Assembly (NCBI GenBank): GCA_007123395.1 | Contig: SKLD01000467.1 | Location: 1-7,547 of the forward strand | Direction: 5' to 3' | From: Opitutales bacterium | GTDB lineage: Bacteria > Verrucomicrobiota > Verrucomicrobiia > Opitutales > Oceanipulchritudinaceae | DNA: 7,547 nucleotides | Shown here: piece by piece, positions 1 to 7,298 of the stretch | Layout: every line of letters begins with the position of its first letter | Numbering within the stretch: position 1 is the stretch's first letter | Notes under the pieces: model-generated | What the model was told of the DNA's origin: nothing | Database searches by the model: none | What the model saw: only the letters and a program-made list of their open reading frames with translations | Translations under genes and position numbers: made by a program

Positions 1-266
1 TGGTTTTGGAAAAAGGCCAGCGAATCACCTTGTATTTCGATGCGAAAATCGTGACCGACCGCAATCAACGCGCCTGGGTGGGGATGCAGTTTCTCAACGA
101 ATCCGGTGAAGAGTTGGAAAACCACTCGATGACAATCCTTGAGGGAGATTGGCTTCCGCGGGCAATTTCCGCGGAAGTCGAAACTGATGCCCAAACGGTC
201 AATATTTACCTCTGGATGCAATTGGGAGAATTGCTCGTGCGCGACTTTCGCCTGCGGGTGCACTGA
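1..266 (+). CDS. C-terminal fragment of a protein ending in a probable beta-sandwich (carbohydrate-binding-like) domain
   Basis: The frame is open from the left edge (first full codon at 3) and stops at 264-266, so only about the last 87 residues are visible. The TTG at 6 need not be the true start. The fragment alternates hydrophobic and polar residues as in beta strands (ITLYFDAKIV, AWVGMQFLNESG, TVNIYLWMQLGELLVRDFRL). A G-x-W turn followed by a final 'v-RDFRLRV' strand resembles the end of jelly-roll carbohydrate-binding modules, where a closing 'yvDDf.l' strand is common. This is a fold-level impression, not a family match. No membrane segment or catalytic motif is visible. It ends 16 nt before the dehydrogenase gene on the same strand, so the two are probably co-transcribed. 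Base composition is moderate in GC, like that gene and unlike the rest of the window. The full protein could be an enzyme or a surface-glycan protein; its function cannot be named from this piece. Confidence 0.7.
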   Translation, partial: VLEKGQRITLYFDAKIVTDRNQRAWVGMQFLNESGEELENHSMTILEGDWLPRAISAEVETDAQTVNIYLWMQLGELLVRDFRLRVH

Positions 267-282
267 ACATCGCAAAGGCAAC

Positions 283-1332
283 ATGCAACGTACTCAGATC
301 GACATTCCCACCCTTGTCCGCATCAAAGCCGGAGCTGCCGGCCGCGTCGGGATTTACGCTCGCCGAAACAAATTTAGAGATGTCGTCATTCTTCACAGCA
401 GTGGTCTGGAAGAGAACTTGATGCAGCGACTGCATGAAGGACTTGAAGAGGAACAGATCTCAGTAAGGAATCAATGGGCTGTTGAGGAAGCCTCCTTCGA
501 GCAGGCGCGGGAGCTTTTCACGAAACTGCCGGCCGGGACCCAAGCTATCCTGGGATACGGCGGCGGAAAGGCGCTCGATACGGCCAAATATGTCTCGTTC
601 CTGGGCCGCTTGCCTTATATCTCCATTCCAACCTCACTGTCCAACGATGGAATGTGCAGCCCGCAGTCTAGCCTGAGCCTTGAAGGTTGCCGAAAATCGC
701 TGCCGTCGATTATGCCTTTTGGGGTCGTGATCGATACCGAAGTCTGCCTGGAAGCACCTGAAATACTGTGGCTTTCCGGTGTAGGCGATCTGGTGGCCAA
801 GCTGACAGCCATCACCGACTGGAAGCTTGCCTTTCACGCGGTCGGAACGAAGATAAACGATTTCGCGGCATTGTTATCCGATTCAACGGTTTTCCAGTTC
901 ATTGCCCGCCCGCACCGCGATCTTGAAGGAGTGAGGCTGTTGGGAACCGCGCTTATGCTCAATGGCATATCCATGGGCGTTTGCGGTTCCTCACGTCCGG
1001 CAAGCGGCAGCGAACATCTTATCTCCCATGCACTGGATTCATTGAGCCGTAAGCCCGCTCTCCATGGCCTCCAGGTCGGGGTTGCCACCTATCTTGTCAG
1101 CCTGCTCCAAAAACAGAATTCCGAAACCATCGCAGAATTGTTCAAAAAGACCGGCTTTTGGGATGCCATAGCGGCAGACCCCTTCAAGTTGTCCGACTGG
1201 ATAGAAGCCGTTCGTCTCGCACCCGAAATGAAAGAGAATTTTTACACCGTACTTTCTTCGCGCGACTGCCTGCCGGAAGCAGAACACCTGATGCGCAATG
1301 ACCCCTGGCTGAAATCCTGTTTTGTGGACTGA
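283..1332 (+). CDS. sn-glycerol-1-phosphate dehydrogenase family protein (AraM/EgsA-like, iron-containing alcohol dehydrogenase superfamily)
   Basis: The product is 349 residues, normal for the family. Members reduce dihydroxyacetone phosphate with NAD(P)H to sn-glycerol-1-phosphate in the cytoplasm, using a bound metal ion. Visible signatures are the nucleotide-binding glycine motif GYGGGKALDTAK (91-102), IPTSLSNDGMCSP (115-127), GVGDLVAKLTAITDW (166-180) with the likely metal ligand D169, SRPASGSEHLISHALD (237-252) with H245 or H249, and ALHGLQVGV (259-267) with H261. I chose the ATG at 283 because AAAGG (274-278) lies just upstream, because the protein then begins at the usual point before the Rossmann-like domain, and because earlier starts would overlap the preceding gene. 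In archaea the product builds membrane lipids; in Bacillus AraM it feeds a heptaprenylglyceryl phosphate. Here the next gene downstream is convergent, so context gives no pathway. HGLQ replaces the HGEQ I recall in some homologues, so substrate specificity is uncertain. GC content is lower than in the genes to the right. Confidence 0.88.
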   Translation: MQRTQIDIPTLVRIKAGAAGRVGIYARRNKFRDVVILHSSGLEENLMQRLHEGLEEEQISVRNQWAVEEASFEQARELFTKLPAGTQAILGYGGGKALDTAKYVSFLGRLPYISIPTSLSNDGMCSPQSSLSLEGCRKSLPSIMPFGVVIDTEVCLEAPEILWLSGVGDLVAKLTAITDWKLAFHAVGTKINDFAALLSDSTVFQFIARPHRDLEGVRLLGTALMLNGISMGVCGSSRPASGSEHLISHALDSLSRKPALHGLQVGVATYLVSLLQKQNSETIAELFKKTGFWDAIAADPFKLSDWIEAVRLAPEMKENFYTVLSSRDCLPEAEHLMRNDPWLKSCFVD

Positions 1333-1646
1333 CGGGCGAATGGCTCAACGTGCTGTCCGTCCCCGGCACCGGTTGGGAAGCAACGCGCCGTTCGCACCCC
1401 ACGGAGAGGGGAAATGGGCTTCGCGAGTGTCGCCGCAAGCGGCTCGGCACCTGTCCCCGTCACCAGTTGGAGAGAAACGCGCTTCGGCACGCCAACCGCA
1501 CACGGACAAGTTCCGAGAAGCGCAGCGACGACATGTCGAAGACCATGTCCGTGCTCCGTTCGCACCCGAAGGAGAGGGGACACGGACTTGACGAATATTG
1601 CGCAGACGGGTCGGCGCATGACCGGAAACCGCAGGGTAATTTGGCT
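1333..1646. other. Intergenic region between convergent genes, without a credible gene
   Basis: This 314 bp gap separates the stop codons of the dehydrogenase gene (+) and purU (-). Several frames are open across it on both strands, but their translations are Arg/Ser/Pro-rich and show no family resemblance, as expected by chance in GC-rich DNA. It contains diverged repeat copies (see the repeat entry), the perfect palindrome CGACATGTCG (1529-1538), and a 7-bp inverted repeat GTCCGTG (1547-1553) / CACGGAC (1581-1587). No U-tract terminator is evident for either gene. Confidence 0.6.
1359..1587. repeat. Mosaic imperfect direct repeats in the intergenic region
   Basis: Two pairs of related segments are seen directly. 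The first pair is GTCCCCGGCACCGGTTGG (1359-1376) and GTCCCCGTCACCAGTTGG (1453-1470), 94 bp apart, with similarity continuing through AACGCG. The second pair is CCGTTCGCACCC followed by A(C/A)GGAGAGGGG at 1388-1419 and 1556-1587, 168 bp apart. The spacing differs between pairs, so this is a mosaic rather than a clean tandem array. The short inverted repeats inside suggest a degenerate, hairpin-forming intergenic repeat family of the REP or nested type. GTCCCCGGCAC recurs at 3529-3539 in another intergenic gap. No transposase or target-site duplication is visible. Confidence 0.55.
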
Positions 1647-2516
1647 TCAGTCAAAAACCACTGTCTTGTTGCCGTAGACAAGCACGCGGTGCTGCAGGTG
1701 CCAGCGCACGGCCTGCGCCAGGACGCTCTTTTCAAGATCGCGTCCGCGCCGGACCAAGTCGCCTACGCTGTGCCGGTGGTTCACGTGGATGGTGTCCTGC
1801 TGAATGATGGGCCCGTCGTCGAGAACCGCCGTGGCGTAATGCGCCGTCGCGCCGATCAGCTTCACCCCCCGCGAATACGCTTGATGGTAGGGCCGCGCCC
1901 CTGCGAAGGCGGGAAGAAAACTGTGGTGGATGTTGATCACCGGGCATCCGCAGGCATCCAGAAAATCCTCTGAGAGCACCTGCATGTAGCGGGCGAGCAC
2001 CACCAACCGCACCCCATGCTCGCGCAAAACGGACAACTGCCGCGCCTCCGCCTCCGCCTTGTGCGAACGGTCCACCGGTACGTGGTAAAACGGAATGCCG
2101 TGGTATTCCGCGTCCGCTTCCAGATGGCGGTGGTTCGACACGATGCATGCGAGCTTGCCGCGGAACTCGCCGAGCCGCCAGCGCGCGAGTAGATCGTGGA
2201 AGCAGTGCGGTATCTTTGAGACAAACAGCGCCACCGGCGGCAGCTTGCCCGTCCACACCGTCTCCACCGTCATTCCCAATGATCGCGCGAAGGTATCAAA
2301 CGACTCCGCGTCCGCGCCGCCGCCGTTGGCCGGAATCCACTCGATGCGCTGGAAGAAAACCCCCGCCTCGTCGTCGCGGTGCTGGTCGGCGTGCAGGATA
2401 TTTCCCCCGCGCTCGTAGATCCACCCGGAAGTCCGCGCCACGAGTCCCGGTTGGTCCGGGCCGTGTAACAGCGCAACAAGAGAAGCGGGGCGGTTCGGAG
2501 TCGTGTCGGATTTCAT
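1647..2516 (-). CDS. purU: Formyltetrahydrofolate deformylase
   Basis: The product is 289 residues, in the usual range for PurU. It hydrolyses 10-formyltetrahydrofolate to tetrahydrofolate and formate in the cytoplasm, which balances one-carbon pools and supplies formate for PurT-dependent purine synthesis. An N-terminal ACT domain (about 12-85, with LLHGPDQPGLVARTSGWIYE) precedes a formyltransferase-fold catalytic domain (about 95-280). The catalytic Asn-His-Asp set is visible: N195 and H197 in INIHHSFLPAF (194-204) and D233 in LDDGPII. Flanking motifs are LARYMQVLSEDF (174-185), GARPYHQAY (206-214), IGATAHY (221-227) and VYGNKTVVFD at the end. I chose the ATG at 2514-2516 because the protein then starts shortly before the ACT domain; the frame stays open to 2597, but the extra 27 residues look non-coding. 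No Shine-Dalgarno precedes it. It is divergent from the glycosyltransferase gene. The ACT domain implies amino-acid control (Met/Gly in E. coli PurU), inferred here. Confidence 0.95.
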   Translation of the reverse strand: MKSDTTPNRPASLVALLHGPDQPGLVARTSGWIYERGGNILHADQHRDDEAGVFFQRIEWIPANGGGADAESFDTFARSLGMTVETVWTGKLPPVALFVSKIPHCFHDLLARWRLGEFRGKLACIVSNHRHLEADAEYHGIPFYHVPVDRSHKAEAEARQLSVLREHGVRLVVLARYMQVLSEDFLDACGCPVINIHHSFLPAFAGARPYHQAYSRGVKLIGATAHYATAVLDDGPIIQQDTIHVNHRHSVGDLVRRGRDLEKSVLAQAVRWHLQHRVLVYGNKTVVFD

Positions 2517-2644
2517 GGACCATGACGATTGCGTCGCGCACGAAACAGGCAAGGGTGATCTGCCGCACGCAAAACACCTTGCCACCCCGACGCTCACAAA
2601 GGAAAGTCCACCCGCTCAAACGCGAAAGCACCTCCCGACCGACC
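2517..2644. promoter_or_regulatory. Divergent intergenic region between purU and the glycosyltransferase gene, with a bulged inverted repeat
   Basis: This 128 bp region must carry the promoters of both flanking divergent genes. I see no convincing -35/-10 pair. It contains an inverted repeat, GGCAAGGGTG (2548-2557) and CACCTTGCC (2575-2583), which pairs over nine positions with one bulged base and a 17 nt loop. It could be an operator, or a hairpin in the purU 5' leader starting about 30 nt before the purU start. It does not match the glycine or tetrahydrofolate riboswitch patterns that I can recognise by eye. Confidence 0.4.
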
Positions 2645-3373
2645 ATGACCTCCACAGCCACACCCAAACCTGCTGCATCCGGCACGCCGCGCGTCTCCGT
2701 TGTCATCCCTTGCTACAACGAAGAAGCCACCGTCCTCGAACTGATCGGCCGCGTGCGCGCCGCGCCCGTCGCCATCCATGAGATCATCGCCGTCGACGAC
2801 GGTTCCTCCGACAAAACCGCCGCCCTCCTCCAATCCGCCGTCGTGCCGGGTCTGCGCTTTCTGCGCCACGAGGAGAACCAGGGCAAGGGCGCCGCCCTGC
2901 GCACCGGCTTCGCCGCCGTCACCGGCGACATCGTCATCATCCAGGACGCCGACCTCGAATACGATCCCGCCGAATATCCCGGTCTCCTCGACCCCATCCT
3001 GAAAGATCGCGCCGATGTCGTCTTCGGCTCGCGCTTCATGGGCGGCGGCCCCCACCGCGTCGTCTACTTCTGGCACATGGTCGCCAACCGCCTTATCACC
3101 CTCGCCTCCAACATGCTCACGAACCTCAACCTCACTGACGTCGAGACCTGCTACAAAGTCTTTCGCGCCGACATCCTCGCGCAGATCACCGTCGAGGAAA
3201 ACCGCTTCGGCTTCGAACCCGAGATCACCGCCAAAGTCGCCAAGCTGAACACCCGCATCTACGAAGTCGGCATCTCCTACTATGGCCGCACCTATGAAGA
3301 AGGTAAAAAAATCGGCTGGCGCGACGGCGTCCGCGCCGTTTACGCCATCCTCAAATACAACTTCTTCCGCTGA
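2645..3373 (+). CDS. Family 2 glycosyltransferase, polyprenyl-phosphate sugar synthase (DPM1/DPG synthase-like)
   Basis: The product is 242 residues with a single GT-A domain and no membrane segment, similar to stand-alone dolichyl- or undecaprenyl-phosphate mannose/glucose synthases. Such enzymes move a sugar from a nucleotide-sugar to a lipid phosphate at the inner face of the membrane. Visible motifs are VSVVIPCYNEEATVLELI (17-34), the nucleotide-binding AVDDGSSDKT (49-58), ENQGKGAALRTGF (77-89), the metal-binding IIQDADLEYDP (98-108; D101 and D103), VFGSRFMGGG (126-135) and TDVETCYKVFR (164-174), typical of this subgroup. I chose the ATG at 2645, 16 codons before the first beta strand; the frame stays open far upstream, but there it is antisense to purU and not protein-like. 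No Shine-Dalgarno is seen. The acceptor and sugar cannot be read from sequence. It is transcribed away from purU and ends convergent to the dUTPase gene. Confidence 0.92.
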   Translation: MTSTATPKPAASGTPRVSVVIPCYNEEATVLELIGRVRAAPVAIHEIIAVDDGSSDKTAALLQSAVVPGLRFLRHEENQGKGAALRTGFAAVTGDIVIIQDADLEYDPAEYPGLLDPILKDRADVVFGSRFMGGGPHRVVYFWHMVANRLITLASNMLTNLNLTDVETCYKVFRADILAQITVEENRFGFEPEITAKVAKLNTRIYEVGISYYGRTYEEGKKIGWRDGVRAVYAILKYNFFR

Positions 3374-3535
3374 AGCGTAATCCTCCGAGTCCTCCACGCA
3401 CCCCCCACGCACCGGGTGCGAAGTGATATACATTAGTTGTGTGCGTCAAGTTCTGCAAAAAGGTTTTTGGATGTCGCAGGATGAAGTTATGGGTTAGGTG
3501 GCGGTCTCGGTTCTGTTTGGTGGACGCAGTCCCCG

Positions 3536-3558
3536 GCACGGGAGCACGGGAGCACGGG
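3536..3558 (+). repeat. Short tandem repeat of an 8-bp GCACGGGA unit
   Basis: GCACGGG occurs three times in 8-bp register, at 3536-3542, 3544-3550 and 3552-3558. The last copy forms the left arm of the adjacent hairpin, and the other copies could pair with the same right arm in alternative foldings. The block is preceded by GTCCCCGGCAC (3529-3539), which also occurs at 1359-1369. Confidence 0.7.
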
Positions 3559-3575
3559 TTTTCAACCCGTGTTTT
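3553..3575 (+). terminator. Probable intrinsic terminator of the glycosyltransferase gene
   Basis: CACGGGTT (3553-3560) and AACCCGTG (3564-3571) form a perfect 8-bp stem with a 3-nt TTC loop, followed by TTTT (3572-3575) on the + strand. It lies about 180 nt after the glycosyltransferase stop and about 28 nt beyond the dUTPase stop. It could stop transcription from both sides, although the minus strand lacks a T-run after the stem. The neighbouring tandem copies suggest it may instead be a mobile or dispersed hairpin repeat. Confidence 0.5.
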
Positions 3576-3603
3576 CAGCCCACACGCGTCTTCGACTCTC
3601 TCC

Positions 3604-3975
3604 CTAAATATGTCGCGAGTCGGCTTCGTCTTTTCGGGCGTAGCCGGTTTCCTGGCGCTGGTGGTTGACGGCGTTTTTCTTGAGATAGGCGGCGTAGACG
3701 TCGTCGGCCGTCATGCCGAGTGTCTGGGCGAGGGAAACGAGGAAGTGGAAGAGGTCGACGACTTCGACGCGGGCGTTCTGCTCGTCGAATTTCTGGTAGC
3801 GCGCCCACCATTTCCACGGTACGGAGTCGACGAGTTCGGCCATTTCCTGCTGCATGGCACGGGTGTAGTTGAGGACCCAGCGGCCCTTTTCCGCCTCGTC
3901 GAGCCCCTCAAGGTGGACGCCGATGCGCGCGTTGAGTTCGGCCTGCAAGCGGAAAATCTCCTCAAGTTTGTCCAT
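3604..3975 (-). CDS. dUTP diphosphatase, dimeric all-alpha type (dUTPase_2 family)
   Basis: The product is 123 residues, short for this family and close to its catalytic core. Dimeric dUTPases hydrolyse dUTP to dUMP and pyrophosphate, keeping uracil out of DNA and supplying dUMP for thymidylate synthesis; some members also act on dUDP. The all-alpha NTP pyrophosphohydrolase metal-site pattern is clear: E44-x-x-E47 in QQEMAELVDS (42-51) and E71-x-x-D74 in RVEVVDLFHFLVSL (69-82). The sequence PWKWWARY (53-60) and the late YLKKNAVNHQRQETGY (97-112) are characteristic of dUTPase_2 rather than of MazG. LQAELN (10-15) fits the first conserved motif. The start is the first ATG in the frame; no Shine-Dalgarno lies before it. 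It is divergent from the RG-rich protein gene (165 bp gap) and convergent with the glycosyltransferase gene. A broader nucleotide pyrophosphohydrolase role is the main alternative. Confidence 0.87.
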   Translation of the reverse strand: MDKLEEIFRLQAELNARIGVHLEGLDEAEKGRWVLNYTRAMQQEMAELVDSVPWKWWARYQKFDEQNARVEVVDLFHFLVSLAQTLGMTADDVYAAYLKKNAVNHQRQETGYARKDEADSRHI

Positions 3976-4140
3976 GAGGTGGAAAAATTTGATCGCAGGG
4001 GCGCTACGGGCAATCGAAAAAAGAGTTGAGCGCGTGGGCGCGTCCTTTACGGTCCGGTAGTTTCCGCCGGAGCGGGGGCGCGGCGGCGTGCGAAACCGTC
4101 AACGACATCCACCGCCGCCCGGCACAATCCCAAAACGACC

Positions 4141-4845
4141 ATGCCCGATTTCGAAAACATTGAAGCCTATGAGACGCGGGAGCGTTCGGGCAAAACCCGC
4201 ATCTCGCCGGTCGCGCCCCATTCCCTGCGACCCGTTGATTATATTCTGCGGCCCGGAGCGCGCCGTCAGAGGACGGAAATCCCCATTCTCCAGCCTCCGC
4301 CGACGGATTTCAAGCCGATCGACAGCCGCGACCTCGAGCGGGAGTTCCGCGCCGCCGACCGCGCCGAGCGGGCCGAGAGCCGCCGCCGTCACGGCGGGCC
4401 GCTGACGCGCGCGTGGAAGCGGCTGCGGCGGTATTTGCGCACCCTGTTTTCCTTCGGCGGTAAAACCAAAAACCAGCGCGCGAAGGGAAAAGGTGGCAAA
4501 CCGGCGCGGGCGGAGCGCGGTTCCCGGGGTGATCGCAAGGACCGGCGGGCGCGCGGCGGCAAAGGCGGCCCCGCCGGAGGGGGCAGCGGTCCGGGTGGAG
4601 GCGCCGATGGCGGTAAACAGCGCCCGCGCAAACCGCGCGGACGCCGCAAAGGCGGACCGGACGGGCCCGGCGGCACGGGTCGCGGCCGCGCGCAAGCCCC
4701 TGCAGACAAAGGCGGGGGAGCGGGAAACAGCCCCGGCGGTGACGGCGGCCCGCCAAAGAAACGCCGCCGCAACCGGCGCAACCGCGGAAGCGGGGGCGGC
4801 GGTAACCCCGGCGGCCAAGGCTCTTCCTCCAACTCCGGCAACTGA
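4141..4845 (+). CDS. Basic, Arg/Gly-rich disordered protein of unknown function, upstream of murA
   Basis: I do not recognise a family for this 234-residue product. Residues 1-85 are polar and charged with several prolines (ILQPPPTDFKPIDSRDLERE, 50-69). Residues 87-105 (PLTRAWKRLRRYLRTLFSF) could form a strongly basic amphipathic helix. From about 107 to the end the protein is low-complexity, rich in Gly, Arg, Lys and Pro, with clusters such as KKRRRNRRNRGSGGGG (206-221) and a Ser/Asn-rich C-terminus. That is typical of a disordered nucleic-acid-binding tail, which is inference. No signal peptide or membrane segment is seen. The gene ends 5 nt before murA, so the two are surely co-transcribed. 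It starts after a 165 bp gap divergent from the dUTPase gene. The non-repetitive N-terminus and tight spacing favour a real gene over chance. Other frames, including a Pro-rich antisense one, are also open here because of the GC-rich repeats, so proteomic proof would be welcome. Confidence 0.75.
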   Translation: MPDFENIEAYETRERSGKTRISPVAPHSLRPVDYILRPGARRQRTEIPILQPPPTDFKPIDSRDLEREFRAADRAERAESRRRHGGPLTRAWKRLRRYLRTLFSFGGKTKNQRAKGKGGKPARAERGSRGDRKDRRARGGKGGPAGGGSGPGGGADGGKQRPRKPRGRRKGGPDGPGGTGRGRAQAPADKGGGAGNSPGGDGGPPKKRRRNRRNRGSGGGGNPGGQGSSSNSGN

Positions 4846-4850
4846 CCGCT

Positions 4851-6152
<1,302 letters not shown>

Positions 6153-6162
6153 TGCCGACGCC

Positions 6163-7197
6163 ATGACGCAGCCCGCCAAAGGACACGACTTCATCCACGA
6201 GGCGACGGAGACCCGTTCCGCCCTCGACGTCACCCTGCGCCCGCAGCACTTCGGCGATTACACGGGCCAGCGCAAGACCGTCGAGCGCCTCCGCGTCATG
6301 ACAGGGGCCGCCGCCAAGCGCGGCGACGTCCTCAACCACATTCTCCTCAGCGGCCCGCCGGGCCTCGGCAAGACCACCCTCGCCCACATCATCGCCAACG
6401 AGATGGGCACCAACCTGCGCGTCACCTCCGGCCCCGTCATCGAGCGCCCCGGCGACCTCGCCGGCATGCTCACCAACCTCGAGACAGGCGACGTCCTCTT
6501 CATCGACGAGATCCACCGCATCCCAAAGACCGTCGAAGAGTACCTCTATTCCGCCATGGAGGACTACCGCATCGACATCATGCTCGACCAAGGCCCCAAC
6601 GCGCGGAGCATCCGGCTCGATATCCCCCGCTTCTGCCTCATCGGCGCAACCACGCGCACCGGCCTCCTCACCGCCCCCCTGCGCAGCCGCTTCACCCTCC
6701 AGACGCGCCTCGACTACTACAGCCACGAGGACCTCATGCGCATCATCACGCGCAGTTGCTCGCTCCTCGGCGTGGCGATCGACACCGAGGGCGCGGGCGA
6801 GATCGCGGGCCGTGCGCGCGGCACCCCCCGTGTCGCCAACAACCTCATCGCCTTTGTGCGCGATTTCGCCGAGCAACGCGCCGACGGTCGCATCACCCGC
6901 CCCGTCGCGGGCGACGCCCTCACCCTCCTCGAAATCGACGCCCGCGGCCTCGACGAAATGGACAAGCGCATCCTCCGCGTCATGGCGGAGAACTACAACG
7001 GCGGCCCCGTCGGCCTCGGCACCATCGCCGTCGCCGTGGGCGAGGAGCAGCACACCCTTGAGGAAGTGCACGAGCCCTACCTCATCCAGGAGGGCTACAT
7101 CCAGCGCACGCCGCAGGGCCGCGTCCTCGCCCCCAAGGGCTACGAGGTCCTCGGCATCACCCGCCCCGCCGCCGGCGGCCAGCCGGAGCTGTTTTGA
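6163..7197 (+). CDS. ruvB: Holliday junction branch migration ATPase RuvB
   Basis: The product is 344 residues, typical for RuvB. It is the hexameric AAA+ motor that, with RuvA, drives branch migration at Holliday junctions in recombinational repair. Motifs in order are the N-terminal LRPQHFGDYTGQ (25-36), Walker A GPPGLGKTT (64-72), Walker B VLFIDEIHR (111-119), sensor 1 GATTR (161-165), the arginine-finger region LRSRF (173-177; R174), sensor 2 RGTPRVANN (219-227), and a C-terminal winged helix with GGPVGLGTIAVAVGEE (280-295) and EPYLIQEGYIQRTPQGR (304-320). I chose the ATG at 6163 because it lies 10 nt after the murA stop and gives the standard N-terminus; the frame is open further upstream, but inside murA. 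AAGGAAGAG (6141-6149) lies upstream but farther from the ATG than usual. No ruvA or ruvC is in the window. Confidence 0.97.
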   Translation: MTQPAKGHDFIHEATETRSALDVTLRPQHFGDYTGQRKTVERLRVMTGAAAKRGDVLNHILLSGPPGLGKTTLAHIIANEMGTNLRVTSGPVIERPGDLAGMLTNLETGDVLFIDEIHRIPKTVEEYLYSAMEDYRIDIMLDQGPNARSIRLDIPRFCLIGATTRTGLLTAPLRSRFTLQTRLDYYSHEDLMRIITRSCSLLGVAIDTEGAGEIAGRARGTPRVANNLIAFVRDFAEQRADGRITRPVAGDALTLLEIDARGLDEMDKRILRVMAENYNGGPVGLGTIAVAVGEEQHTLEEVHEPYLIQEGYIQRTPQGRVLAPKGYEVLGITRPAAGGQPELF

Positions 7198-7257
7198 GGG
7201 GGACCTTCGCTCCAATGGCGCGGGGACAAGGTTGGGCGGCTTCCTCGCGCGGCGAAG

Positions 7258-7298
7258 GCGGTGAAGGATCACCGCACTCCAAGGCGGGCTGCGCCCGC
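7258..7298 (+). terminator. Two consecutive GC hairpins downstream of ruvB
   Basis: GCGGTGA (7258-7264) and TCACCGC (7269-7275) form a perfect 7-bp stem with an AGGA loop. Nine bases later GCGGGC (7284-7289) and GCCCGC (7293-7298) form a 6-bp GC stem with a TGC loop. Neither is followed by a T-run, so a classical intrinsic terminator is not proven. They may mark the end of the murA-ruvB transcript by slowing polymerase or protecting its 3' end, or belong to an intergenic repeat. Confidence 0.35.

Larger units (their letters stand above)
3374..3603. other. Convergent intergenic region without a credible gene
   Basis: This 230 bp gap lies between the stops of the glycosyltransferase (+) and dUTPase (-) genes. 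The left part has a short GC hairpin CGCAC (3408-3412) / GTGCG (3416-3420) without a T-run. The middle (about 3425-3525) is less GC-rich and shows nothing I can name. The right part holds the GCACGGGA octamer repeats and the terminator-like hairpin listed separately. The + strand frame running through here from 3439 is mainly antisense to the dUTPase gene and is not credible. Confidence 0.6.

Noticed and set aside
1359..1587. CRISPR array
   Set aside because: The repeats are imperfect, of different kinds and unevenly spaced, with no regular spacers or cas genes.
1242..1973. Several overlapping open frames on both strands across the 1333-1646 gap
   Set aside because: None has a family resemblance. 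They run through repeats and into flanking genes in the wrong frame, and their composition is Arg/Ser/Pro-rich.
2517..2644. Glycine or tetrahydrofolate riboswitch upstream of purU
   Set aside because: The leader has a hairpin, but I could not find the conserved cores of either class by eye. A covariance-model search would settle it.
2594..3433. 279-codon open frame on the minus strand opposite the glycosyltransferase
   Set aside because: Low-complexity acidic translation, antisense to a gene with complete GT2 motifs.
3439..4029. 196-codon open frame on the + strand
   Set aside because: Mostly antisense to the dUTPase gene, whose metal-site motifs are clear. The upstream part crosses the octamer repeat and terminator hairpin.
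4099..4818. 239-codon Ala-rich open frame on the minus strand opposite the RG-rich protein gene
   Set aside because: It reads like a signal-peptide-rich protein, but this comes from the complement of Gly/Arg codons. The + strand frame has better operon spacing to murA and a non-repetitive N-terminus. I cannot fully exclude it.
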